Assembly (NCBI GenBank): GCA_934371505.1
Contig: CAKRNW010000021.1
Span: 1-23,586 of the forward strand
DNA length: 23,586 nt
From: an uncultured Lachnospiraceae bacterium
GTDB lineage: Bacteria; Bacillota; Clostridia; Lachnospirales; Lachnospiraceae
Direction of reading: 5' to 3'
The notes beneath the pieces are model-generated. The model searched no databases and was not told where the DNA came from. It saw nothing but the letters and a program-made list of their open reading frames with translations. Positions 7,620 through 15,929 of this stretch are shown in pieces. Position 1 is the stretch's first letter. Every line of letters begins with the position of its first letter. Made by a program: the position numbers and the translations under genes.

Positions 7620-7654
7620 TCGTTACCGTTCCCCGTGCCTCGTTTCAGTAACGA
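7620..7654. repeat. Inverted repeat in the divergent nahK-operon/AraC intergenic region
   Basis: TCGTTAC at 7620-7626 is mirrored by GTAACGA at 7648-7654, 21 bases apart, just upstream of the oxidoreductase ribosome site. It could be an operator or a leader hairpin. The rest of this 138-base gap is AT-rich with no convincing -35/-10 pair, although promoters for both directions must be here or nearby. Confidence 0.4.
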
Positions 7655-7744
7655 TTCTTTCTCTCTGCATACTAGGCAAATTTTTTCGATTATGATAAAC
7701 TATAGAAATATGACTTGCTATGTTTTACAAAAAGGAGTTCACTG

Positions 7745-9949
7745 ATGTTCCATATTTTAAAACCGGCTTTTACAACTTCTACCTACAAAAAAATGTTTTT
7801 TCGACACTATATCCAGCTTTTTCTGATTTATATCGTTTTGTTTATCACAGCAATCACTCTGTTTTCGTATCAGTCTTATCAGCATAAGAAGGAACTTCTT
7901 CACCAATCTGCAGACTCTCTCTGCGAATTTTCCGAGGGACTGCTGCGAGAATTCCAGACTGTTGCCTTTAATGTGGGAAAGCTAAGCTCTCTCCAGATGC
8001 TCTATGCCTCTGGTGATCCCTCCCTTAACTTTTCCAAAAATGATTCTACCACGTTTTTTAACGCCCAGCATGAACTGGTTTCCCATAAGGCACTGAACAA
8101 ACATGTTTCTTCCATGAGTGTCTATCTGAACAATAAAGAATACATCGTATCCGACTACGGAACCATTACGCTGGAAAGTTTCTGTCAGAGTGTCTTTAAC
8201 ATGGACTCGGTTTCTTTCAAAGACTATCTGGATTCCTTATCTCTGGGCTATTCTCTCTATGTTCCCCAGAGTGACAGTGCCGAAACAAGTTCCTCTCTAC
8301 AGTCGATTTGTATTCTGCCTCTCCGCAATGGCACTGGCAGACAATATGGCTTTCTGTTTCTGTTTCTCAACGATGCCCAGATTTTAAAAGAACTGGATGC
8401 TGCTGTTGGAGCCCATATGGAATACTTTATTGTGAACAAAGACCAGACCCTGCTCTTTTCTTCCAGTGATAAAGCAGGCTCCCTTTCCTCTGTGGGAATC
8501 GCCCGGCTTACCAGTGATAAAAAATATATTTCCACCGTCAACACCTATATCGGATGGATTCATTATGTAGGCTATGCGGCTACATTTCTGCAACGCCAGC
8601 GCATATTCTACGGGGTTCTCTTTCTCCTGCTTTTTCTTGCGGGCTGTATTTTGTTGCTTCCGCTCATCAATACAATTTGTAAGAAAAACTATGCGCCGAT
8701 TCGGGAATTATCCTCCCTGCTGGCAGATACGGACTCCGCTGACAGCAGGGAGCCAGAATATGATACCCTAAAAGATACCGTCAGTACCATTCTGGAAAAC
8801 AAAGCTTTGGTGGAACAGCAGCTTTCTCTCTATAAGCCCATTCTAGTGAATAGCTTTTTGTTGGAATTACTGAGTTCCAATGTCGAAGAAAACACGCAGA
8901 TTCTCCGTGGTCTTTCCAGTCTCGGCATCGAACTTCCTTTTTCCACCTGTTTCTGCATGGCTTTGACAACCCCCAGCCTTTCCCATGATTATCTATATCA
9001 GCTTGCGGAAGACTTAACCACCAATGACAATATCTGTCTTTACCTGTCCTGTCGCAAACAGGTTGGTGTTTTATTCTTTAACAGTTCGGATAAGCATCAG
9101 GCACTGCTGGCTCAGAAATCAGCCGCCATTTTTCTGGAAGAAGAAACTCTGGTCACCTCCTATGGAATCGGAAGTATCTCAGAGGATTTAAAATACGCTC
9201 CTCTTTCCTATTCCCAGGCACTTTTCACCTTAGATTGCTTTTCTCTGCAAGATACAAAGGCGATTACCTTTGATGCCATTTTTACTGCAGGTATACTCAA
9301 TCTACAGACCCCGGACACGTTGAAATCACTGGATGCAAGTTTCGCTGCCTGCAGATTCCAGACCGTGAAGGAAAACTTTACCGAATATTTTCGGTTGATT
9401 TCCAAATCCGGTTACGGAAAAAAGGAACATTTGGTTTATGCCCGCGCCCAGCTGCTTACCGCTATCTCCAAACTCCCGGAAAGTTACCTTACCGCCCTGG
9501 ATACGGAATCTCTGCGCGCTTTGGATATGGATGATTCCCATGCCTTTTTTACCTTACAGACACAGTGCATGGATCTATTGGATACCCTTTCTAATCTCCA
9601 TGAGCGGTGCTCCACAGAACTTTCTCATCATGCCTCTGGTCAGATTCTTGACTGGCTTGACGAACACCTTTGTGATGAGAACCTGTCTTTAAACTACTTT
9701 GCAGAGATGTTTTCACTTTCCGAGAGTAATATGAGCCGGAAAATCAAGGCCCTGACTGGGGAAAACTTTCTTTCTTATGTAAACTCAAAACGAATTGAAC
9801 ATGCCTGCACCCTACTCAAAACCACAGATTTATCCGTTCTTCATATCGCCAGGGTTTCCGGCTATGAAAATGACATCACATTTCGAAGAATCTTCAAAAA
9901 ATATATGGGTGTCACTCCCGGTGAGTATCGCAGTCAGTCTGCAAACTGA
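7745..9949 (+). CDS. Membrane-anchored AraC-family transcriptional regulator
   Basis: A 734-residue regulator. A first membrane segment (about 22-42) and a second (about 287-309) enclose an extracytoplasmic sensor region of roughly 240 residues, resembling dCache-type sensors by layout. A cytoplasmic linker follows, and the last 100 residues are an AraC-type double helix-turn-helix: LSLNYFAEMFSLSESNMSRK, then HIARVSGYENDITFRRIFKKYMGVTPGEYR. This one-component, membrane-spanning layout is common in Firmicutes next to LplA/LplB/YtcP importers, where it senses an external sugar or a loaded binding protein. I start at the ATG at 7745, seven bases after AAAGGAG; an earlier in-frame ATG at 7715 lacks a ribosome site. 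It diverges from the nahK operon, and its 3' end overlaps the GH3 gene by 16 bases tail to tail. Likely targets are both flanking operons, including the direct-repeat promoter near 18600. Confidence 0.88.
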   Translation: MFHILKPAFTTSTYKKMFFRHYIQLFLIYIVLFITAITLFSYQSYQHKKELLHQSADSLCEFSEGLLREFQTVAFNVGKLSSLQMLYASGDPSLNFSKNDSTTFFNAQHELVSHKALNKHVSSMSVYLNNKEYIVSDYGTITLESFCQSVFNMDSVSFKDYLDSLSLGYSLYVPQSDSAETSSSLQSICILPLRNGTGRQYGFLFLFLNDAQILKELDAAVGAHMEYFIVNKDQTLLFSSSDKAGSLSSVGIARLTSDKKYISTVNTYIGWIHYVGYAATFLQRQRIFYGVLFLLLFLAGCILLLPLINTICKKNYAPIRELSSLLADTDSADSREPEYDTLKDTVSTILENKALVEQQLSLYKPILVNSFLLELLSSNVEENTQILRGLSSLGIELPFSTCFCMALTTPSLSHDYLYQLAEDLTTNDNICLYLSCRKQVGVLFFNSSDKHQALLAQKSAAIFLEEETLVTSYGIGSISEDLKYAPLSYSQALFTLDCFSLQDTKAITFDAIFTAGILNLQTPDTLKSLDASFAACRFQTVKENFTEYFRLISKSGYGKKEHLVYARAQLLTAISKLPESYLTALDTESLRALDMDDSHAFFTLQTQCMDLLDTLSNLHERCSTELSHHASGQILDWLDEHLCDENLSLNYFAEMFSLSESNMSRKIKALTGENFLSYVNSKRIEHACTLLKTTDLSVLHIARVSGYENDITFRRIFKKYMGVTPGEYRSQSAN

Positions 9950-9950
9950 C
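9933..9950. repeat. Palindrome holding both convergent stop codons
   Basis: GTCAGT at 9933-9938 pairs perfectly with ACTGAC at 9945-9950 around a six-base loop. The GH3 stop (9934-9936, minus) and the AraC stop (9947-9949, plus) sit symmetrically in the two arms. There is no T-run, so it is a weak candidate terminator at best. Confidence 0.6.
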
Positions 9951-12480
9951 GGTTATAAACCGGTGCATCTTCATACTGGTTAGTCTGTAAAATCATCCGG
10001 ATAATACGGTACGCACAAGCCTTTACTTTTTCTATAGGCAGCGTGCCATGATCCACCGCGTCCTGAATGTTCTGAACATCCACATCCGTGCCTGGCATGA
10101 TTAAATCGTTTCCTGCTTTCATACATCCTGCGGCACTGCAGCTTCCATCCTCCGAGGATACGGTAGTTGCCCAGTCTGTCAGTATCACGCCTGCAAACTT
10201 CCATTCTCTCCGCAGCACTTCTGTGCATAAGTCCTCATGGTTCGCCGCATAAATTCCATTAATTTTGTTATAAGCCGTCATTACTGCCATAGGCTGTGTT
10301 TCCCTGATTGCCCATTCAAATCCCCGGAGATAAATTTCCCGCAAAGCACGTTCCGAGACTATCGAATCGGACTGTAAGCGCTCCTGTTCCTGATTATTGC
10401 AGACAAAATGTTTTATCGTTGCTCCACAACCAGGAACAGACTGTACTCCTCTTACCATTGCCGCCGCTGTTTTCCCGGTCAACCATGGATCCTCCGAGTA
10501 ATATTCAAAGTTCCGTCCCCCTAAAGGGTTACGGTGGATGTTCATGCCCGGAGCCAGCCAGAGGGAAATTTCAAAGAGCGTCATTTCCTGACCAACCATT
10601 CTTCCCAGTCGTTCTGCCAGCTCCGGATTCCAGGTCTGTGCCACCAGTGTCCCTACCGGCATCGCTGTGCAATACTGATAGTAGGTCACTCCCTCCGGAT
10701 TTTCCCTGTGGGGGAAAAACTGCTGTTCCAGTTCTCCAATGGCTCCGTTATCCTGAACCCGTCCATCCTTGACCTGATAACTTTGGTGGAGTCGCAGCCC
10801 CGCCGGTCCATCTGCCAGTACGATTCCAGCAAGGTAATGCGGTTCTCCCTTAAAAATAGAAGTAGTTTCTGCCGCAGCACCAGGAACACTTTTCCCTGCT
10901 GCTCCGATGATTCCCTGATTCTGGCTGTCCAGTGCACCTACGGTGACTGCAATCAATTCCTCCTCAGTTAAAGCATTAACTATCTGTTCTGCCTGTCTGG
11001 AAATCTGCCAAAAGCTGCCGGAAAACGAAACATCTGATGTAGGAAAACAAAGTTCTCCCAGATTGACACGGGGGAGGTTTCTTTCCTCTGCCTCCCTCTG
11101 CCATTCTTTTTCCCTTTGCCTTTGTGCCTCTTTGTCTGGATGCAGTTCTTCGATTGTAGAGCGGTTCCCACAAATTTTTCTGCAGGAATGGACAACCGTT
11201 TCCTTCTCCAGGGATGCGATTCCAACCAGTTCTGCAGTTTCCAGTGCATTACCCAGCCAGATTCCATAGGAACCTTCTTCCAGTATCCAGGCACTCTGTT
11301 CCTCGTCATAAGATGCAAGAGATGATAAATGAATAGAGATTTCTACTCTTTGTGTTTCTCCCGGTTCCAGTTCCCTTGTTTTCTCAAATGCCGCCAGACG
11401 GCGGAATTCCTTTCCCAAACGGTTCTGAGGACAGGAAACATAAATCTGTACCACTTCTTTTCCCGGATAGCGGTTTCCGATATTCTTTACGACTGCTTTC
11501 AGCCTTAGACAGGGCGTTTTTTCCTGTCCTGTACCAGGAGAAATCTCCTCCACTTTTATCTGAAACGCTGTATAAGACAGTCCAAATCCGAAAGAATACC
11601 GAACCGGAACTTGAAAGGTATCAAAATACCGATACCCCACATAAACGTTTTCCCGGTATTCCACCCTCCGTTTACTGAAACCTGGAAACTGCATAACAGG
11701 ATAATCGCCAAGGTTCCGTGCCCAGGTATCGGTTAATTTCCCTGACGGCACGGTTTTTCCGGAAATCACATCTGCAAAGGCATTGCCACCTTCCTGCCCA
11801 GCCTGCCCAAACAATAAAATGGACTTGATTTCCGGAATTTTCTCGGTGAATCCCAGGTCTACGATTCCTCCGGTATTCAAAACCAGGAGAATCCGGGAAT
11901 AGAATGTGGCAATTCTTTTTAACAAGGATAATTCCTCCTCCGTCAGGAAGTAATCTCCCTGTCCGTCGGTTCTGTCTGCCCCCTCTCCCGAACTGCGGGA
12001 CAGCACATAAACCGCCACCTCCGCATCGTCCTCCTCTACCTTTTTTTCCGGCAGTTCTCCCGCAGGTATGGTAAATGGAGTGTTAAAATATGCCAGATAA
12101 AAGGGAAGGTTTTCCTCTTTCATTTTTTTTTGAATGGTCTGACTCCACTTCTCCCTTGCCTTCTGGTAGTCTTCTTCGTAAGACATCAGCCACGTTTTTG
12201 TGGTAATCTCATACCCGGCATGTACCAGTCCCTGGTAGATGGTCACGCTTTTTCTCTCGTTTACATCCCCGGATCCGGTTCCACCCTTGATGGTCTTTCC
12301 TGCACCTGCCCCGTATAAGGCAAGTTTGCTTTTCGGTGGCAGGGGGAGCAGCTGACTGTCGTTTTTTAAAAGGACGAATCCTTCTGACGCTGTTTCTCTT
12401 ACCAGTTTTCCTGCCTCTTTTTCTCTTTCTGTCACTTTTCCGGAAGTCATCCCGGTAAAATCCCGCTGACGCAGCCTCAT
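9934..12480 (-). CDS. Glycoside hydrolase family 3 with permuted domains (beta-glucosidase or beta-hexosaminidase type)
   Basis: An 848-residue cytoplasmic glycosidase; there is no signal peptide. Domain order is reversed from most GH3 enzymes. The GH3 C-terminal-type domain comes first, with GEGADR at 165-170 and Glu166 the expected acid/base. A fibronectin-III-like domain follows at about 330-410 (GKEVVQIYVS, then ELEPGE). The (beta/alpha)8 barrel lies at about 520-848, with KHF-x-x-NNQE and the nucleophile in ILTDWATT (Asp769). Permuted GH3s of this type are known from Ruminococcus albus and Butyrivibrio and act on beta-glucosides. A beta-N-acetylhexosaminidase activity is also possible, but the GH3 NagZ-type His-Asp dyad is not seen. 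It is the last gene of the importer operon, 17 bases after the GH109-like gene, with GGGGG ahead of its ATG. The enzyme should cleave oligosaccharides after import. Confidence 0.88.
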   Translation of the reverse strand: MRLRQRDFTGMTSGKVTEREKEAGKLVRETASEGFVLLKNDSQLLPLPPKSKLALYGAGAGKTIKGGTGSGDVNERKSVTIYQGLVHAGYEITTKTWLMSYEEDYQKAREKWSQTIQKKMKEENLPFYLAYFNTPFTIPAGELPEKKVEEDDAEVAVYVLSRSSGEGADRTDGQGDYFLTEEELSLLKRIATFYSRILLVLNTGGIVDLGFTEKIPEIKSILLFGQAGQEGGNAFADVISGKTVPSGKLTDTWARNLGDYPVMQFPGFSKRRVEYRENVYVGYRYFDTFQVPVRYSFGFGLSYTAFQIKVEEISPGTGQEKTPCLRLKAVVKNIGNRYPGKEVVQIYVSCPQNRLGKEFRRLAAFEKTRELEPGETQRVEISIHLSSLASYDEEQSAWILEEGSYGIWLGNALETAELVGIASLEKETVVHSCRKICGNRSTIEELHPDKEAQRQREKEWQREAEERNLPRVNLGELCFPTSDVSFSGSFWQISRQAEQIVNALTEEELIAVTVGALDSQNQGIIGAAGKSVPGAAAETTSIFKGEPHYLAGIVLADGPAGLRLHQSYQVKDGRVQDNGAIGELEQQFFPHRENPEGVTYYQYCTAMPVGTLVAQTWNPELAERLGRMVGQEMTLFEISLWLAPGMNIHRNPLGGRNFEYYSEDPWLTGKTAAAMVRGVQSVPGCGATIKHFVCNNQEQERLQSDSIVSERALREIYLRGFEWAIRETQPMAVMTAYNKINGIYAANHEDLCTEVLRREWKFAGVILTDWATTVSSEDGSCSAAGCMKAGNDLIMPGTDVDVQNIQDAVDHGTLPIEKVKACAYRIIRMILQTNQYEDAPVYNRQFAD

Positions 12481-12497
12481 GCTTTCCCCCTTCCCGC

Positions 12498-13703
12498 TTA
12501 TTCCGCTAAATCAAGATGCCATTTTCCATTGGTAAAATCGGGAATGTCCATCACAACACCGCCTTTGGCAATGGACATCTCCGAAAGTGTGGTAATTGCC
12601 ATCCAGCTTGCCGCATCATACACATCAATGGGCATCGGTTCGTCCTTGCGCAGAGCCTCAAAGAACTTTTTAAACTCCAGCCAGTCCATTCCATCATGAC
12701 TTCCCTGAACGCCTTCCTTGATATACTGTTTCCATACGGGATGGTCGTATTCTTCCTCGTATTCCACTGCATTGTTGATACAGCACTGACGCCAGTCATA
12801 ATCATGAGCTTTATGCTCTTTGGAATCCTCAAAAACAGAATCTGTCACTTCCTCGTACATTGCCTTTGTACCCCGCACGGTAAATCCCCGGCTGTAGTAT
12901 CTGGGAAGTGTTGTGTCCAGCGTGAGAACGATGGTTTCCCCGTTGGCACATTTAATAATAGTGGTAACCACATCTCCCTGGGCAAAGGTTTTGCCCTTGA
13001 AAAAAGAGTCATCTGCTTTCTCTTTCTTTACATATTCTTCCAGTCCTGCCGCCTTTGATGCCGTAGAACTCAAGGTCAGCATCCGGTTTCCATGGTTCAG
13101 ATTCAGGATTTTTGCAATGGGTCCCAGTTCATGGGTGGGGTAATTGTCACAGTTGCGTCCCAGGTAATTTCTCAGACGGTAATGTCTGTTTTCCCGTCCG
13201 TTAGCAATCTCATCCCGAAGGTCGTGGTGATAACCGCCACTGCAATGTACCACTTCGCCAAAGAATCCTTTTTGTGCCATATACAGTGCCATCATTTCCC
13301 TTCTGCCAAAACAGCAGTTTTCCAAGAACATGAATGGAGACTTGGTATCTTCGTACGCTTTAATCAGGTCAAAGCACTGTTCCAGTGTATAGGCTCCCCC
13401 TACCTCCATCGCCACTGCTTTTCCTGCATACATGGCTGCAATGGCAATCTCTGCATGGTACTCCCATGCGGTGGCAATGATAACCGTGGTAACCTCCTCA
13501 TTCAAAAGTAGTTCCTTGTAATCTGTATACACTGCAGGTGCCGGCTGTCCGGATTCCTCCACCAGCCTTGCACCTTCCTTTACTCTGTCTTCATATAAAT
13601 CGCAGACCGCCACGACCTGTTCACCCTGCGCTAAAACCACATCCTTTAACAGCCAGGTTCCTCTGCATCCTAATCCGATATAGCCAATTTTAATTGTTTC
13701 CAT
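12498..13703 (-). CDS. Gfo/Idh/MocA-fold protein, GH109-like (candidate NAD-dependent alpha-N-acetylgalactosaminidase)
   Basis: A 401-residue protein with an N-terminal NAD-binding GYIGLGCRG (7-15). The dehydrogenase EKP motif is replaced by MEVGG (99-103), so the usual catalytic lysine is missing. Instead it shows segments characteristic of GH109: LENC-x-x-GRREM, GFFGEVVHCSGGYHHDLR, and NYPTHELGPIAKILN (187-201) with the Tyr-Pro-Thr-His group (His191). GH109 enzymes remove alpha-GalNAc by an NAD-dependent oxidation, elimination and re-reduction mechanism. Known members are mostly exported; this one has no signal peptide, so it would act on imported sugars. The start is the ATG at 13703, eight bases after GAGGAG; an ATG six bases earlier is too close. 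It sits between the MFS and GH3 genes in the importer operon. A plain sugar dehydrogenase remains possible. Confidence 0.7.
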   Translation of the reverse strand: METIKIGYIGLGCRGTWLLKDVVLAQGEQVVAVCDLYEDRVKEGARLVEESGQPAPAVYTDYKELLLNEEVTTVIIATAWEYHAEIAIAAMYAGKAVAMEVGGAYTLEQCFDLIKAYEDTKSPFMFLENCCFGRREMMALYMAQKGFFGEVVHCSGGYHHDLRDEIANGRENRHYRLRNYLGRNCDNYPTHELGPIAKILNLNHGNRMLTLSSTASKAAGLEEYVKKEKADDSFFKGKTFAQGDVVTTIIKCANGETIVLTLDTTLPRYYSRGFTVRGTKAMYEEVTDSVFEDSKEHKAHDYDWRQCCINNAVEYEEEYDHPVWKQYIKEGVQGSHDGMDWLEFKKFFEALRKDEPMPIDVYDAASWMAITTLSEMSIAKGGVVMDIPDFTNGKWHLDLAE

Positions 13704-13721
13704 AGTCATTTCTCCTCATTA

Positions 13722-15008
13722 TCACAATTCTTTTTCTGGCTGAAGTTTTGCCAGCAACACTTTTCCAAACAGGAAACCGAACAGCAGCGTCAGCACTCCC
13801 TGTAGGAGAAATATCTGCTGTGTCGGCGTAAATGGAAAGTTTCCAAAAAACCAGGTTTTCTTCCAAACCTTTAAAAGAAGGGCACTGATTCCCTGTCCAC
13901 CAAGTGACCCCATATTTACTACCATCAGATACCAGGATAAATAGGCGGTCCTGTTTTCTGCAGGTGTATGGATGTATGCCATATTATTGAAATACAGCGT
14001 TCCACCCGCCAGGATTGCCTGATAAACCAACAGGGTAAGAGGCAGGAGGAATACATAATTGTCTTTGCCAATCAGCATATGTAAAAAGGGATAGATGGCA
14101 AACAGCAAAAACATTTTTTGAAATGCCCCAAACCAGGACTTCCTTTGTAACAGTTTGTACCAGAACGGCATCGTCACGATGGTTACCACGATGTTTAATG
14201 CCTGCAAAAAGCTGATAAAAGAGTAGGGCACTTCGATGTAATCCAGTAGATACGTGTTCGCGGAATAGAGTGTCATTGTAGATATCATCATCCATGCAAA
14301 CACCGGTATCATCGTGAGGGAAAACATCCGGTTCTTTAATGGAAGAAACAAAAGCTCCCTTTTTCTGCATGAACTTACCGGATAGGTAATCTCCTTTGGC
14401 AGAAGAAGTAAGAACAGTTCCACAAGCGCAATTCCGTAAGCCGCAAGACGAATTTTTTCCAGCCAGAAAAGTTCATTGAAAGTGCTTTTCGCCATATCCG
14501 CCAGCAAACTTGCTGTCATTGACGCAATCGCTGTAAAAATACTGTTGACGATACCGGATACTGCATAGAACCATCCTCGGATGTTTTCCTGCAGAAAGGA
14601 AATATGCCATGCTGGGAACCCACTCGCCACAAGAATGTTGGTGGCACTGCCTAAGGTCAGGCAGAGCGTCATCAGCCCTATCATGCGGCTCTTTGACTCG
14701 ATTCCCGGCAGGAAAGTAATTGCCGCAATGGTCAAGGTATGAAAGCTGAATCGGGCTATTCCCAGAATCACCTTCCGTCTCCGGAAACGTTCCAGAATCA
14801 ACGGGGAAAGGGGATACAAAATGCCTGCCAGAAGCGGGATACTTGTGGTCATCCCCACCTCGGCATCACTCATTCCTGCACTAATTAAAAGTCCGGTCAA
14901 AAATACACCCGTTGTAAGTGCCGTATAAATAGCCTTCAGGCACTCGGCGCCTAATATGCAGAACCTTGCTCTTGCATCCGCTGTGCGAAACGAAACAATA
15001 TCGTTCAT
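13722..15008 (-). CDS. MFS transporter within the glycan importer operon
   Basis: A 428-residue protein with about twelve hydrophobic segments and short loops. A basic ERFRRRK after segment 2 corresponds to the usual MFS loop 2-3, although the canonical G-x-x-x-D-RxGRR motif is weak. It has no close match I can name to a transporter with known substrate. It lies 18 bases after the ytcP-type permease and 18 bases before the GH109-like gene, so it is clearly part of the same operon. It may import the same or a smaller sugar, or export a by-product of intracellular glycan cleavage. The ribosome site is weak (AGGTGTGG), which may lower its expression relative to neighbours. Confidence 0.7.
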   Translation of the reverse strand: MNDIVSFRTADARARFCILGAECLKAIYTALTTGVFLTGLLISAGMSDAEVGMTTSIPLLAGILYPLSPLILERFRRRKVILGIARFSFHTLTIAAITFLPGIESKSRMIGLMTLCLTLGSATNILVASGFPAWHISFLQENIRGWFYAVSGIVNSIFTAIASMTASLLADMAKSTFNELFWLEKIRLAAYGIALVELFLLLLPKEITYPVSSCRKRELLFLPLKNRMFSLTMIPVFAWMMISTMTLYSANTYLLDYIEVPYSFISFLQALNIVVTIVTMPFWYKLLQRKSWFGAFQKMFLLFAIYPFLHMLIGKDNYVFLLPLTLLVYQAILAGGTLYFNNMAYIHTPAENRTAYLSWYLMVVNMGSLGGQGISALLLKVWKKTWFFGNFPFTPTQQIFLLQGVLTLLFGFLFGKVLLAKLQPEKEL

Positions 15009-15026
15009 GTTTCCACACCTGCTCTT

Positions 15027-15929
15027 CTATTCTTTTACTGCGCCAATCATCATACCCTTGATAAAATATTTCTGTAAAAATGGGTAGACACATAAAATGG
15101 GCAACAGGGCAACAACAATTACTACATATTTAAGTTGGAGGCTAATCAAACTCTGAGTAGCAGAACCTAATTGGTTTCCCATGCTTTCATTGTTAATTAG
15201 TATTTTCATTAAGTATACCTGCAATGGTTGTAAGTCCTTTCTTCCCGGCAGATAAATCATGGATGTAAAATAACCATTCCACTGCTGCACCGCATAATAA
15301 ATAACCAGTACCGCAATAATCGGTTTTGACAAGGGAATAAAAATTTTCTGTAAAATGGTTGTTTCACTTGCACCGTCTATTTTGGCTGACTCATACAAAC
15401 TCTCCGGTATGGTAGATAAAAATGTTCTTGCTATGATAATGTAGTACGGTGCTGCTCCAACCGGCAGAACAATCGCCCATCTCGTATTGTAAAGTCCTAG
15501 TTTGTTAATCAGGATGTACATGGGTACAAGGGAACCTGCTAAAAACATGGAAATCGAGAAAAAGAACGACAACTGTTTCCTTAGAAAAAACTGCTTCCTT
15601 GATAATGGATATGCTGCCATCAAGGTAAGGATTGTACTAAATGCAGTTCCCACTACGGTATACCAGATGGTATTATAATAGGAACGCCAAATTTCCGGAT
15701 TTCTGAATACAATTCCATAAGCTGTCAGGTTAAATCCTTTCGGCAATAAAGTAACTGCATTAGAAATGACTGCCTGCGGTTCACTGATTGACATACTGAA
15801 TACATAAATCAAAGGATATGCCGCAATACATGCTGCCAGGAAACTGAACACATAGATAATAACGGTATAAATTTTGTCCCCAGGCGTCATTTTCTGACGC
15901 CTTTTTTTCCACTTCTTTTCTTTTACCAC
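15027..15929 (-). CDS. Sugar ABC transporter permease, YtcP type
   Basis: A 300-residue inner-membrane permease with about six transmembrane segments and a binding-protein-dependent transport fold. The EAA loop, ESAKIDGASETTI followed by FIPLSKP, is visible around residues 190-215 and contacts the shared ATPase. It pairs with the LplB-type permease upstream. Translation starts at a GTG (15927-15929) with GGAGG seven bases upstream. That ribosome site lies inside the last codons of the preceding permease gene, and the coding regions overlap by seven bases, which suggests tight translational coupling and equal amounts of the two subunits. The C-terminal PFLQKYFIKGMMIGAVKE is the usual ending for this permease group. 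Confidence 0.9.
   Translation of the reverse strand: MVKEKKWKKRRQKMTPGDKIYTVIIYVFSFLAACIAAYPLIYVFSMSISEPQAVISNAVTLLPKGFNLTAYGIVFRNPEIWRSYYNTIWYTVVGTAFSTILTLMAAYPLSRKQFFLRKQLSFFFSISMFLAGSLVPMYILINKLGLYNTRWAIVLPVGAAPYYIIIARTFLSTIPESLYESAKIDGASETTILQKIFIPLSKPIIAVLVIYYAVQQWNGYFTSMIYLPGRKDLQPLQVYLMKILINNESMGNQLGSATQSLISLQLKYVVIVVALLPILCVYPFLQKYFIKGMMIGAVKE

Noticed and set aside
6722..7651. A 309-codon open frame on the plus strand
   Set aside because: It lies opposite the Gfo/Idh oxidoreductase, which has clear family motifs and a ribosome site. The plus-strand product has no recognisable domain and an unlikely composition (many Cys, His, Phe).
9950..9962. CGGTT/AACCG hairpin just past the AraC stop as a terminator
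   Set aside because: Five-bp stem with a three-base loop and no T-run; too weak to call.
10308..10971. Overlapping plus-strand open frames of about 150 codons inside GH3
   Set aside because: They are antisense to a strongly supported GH3 coding region, are proline- and cysteine-rich, and have no recognisable domain.
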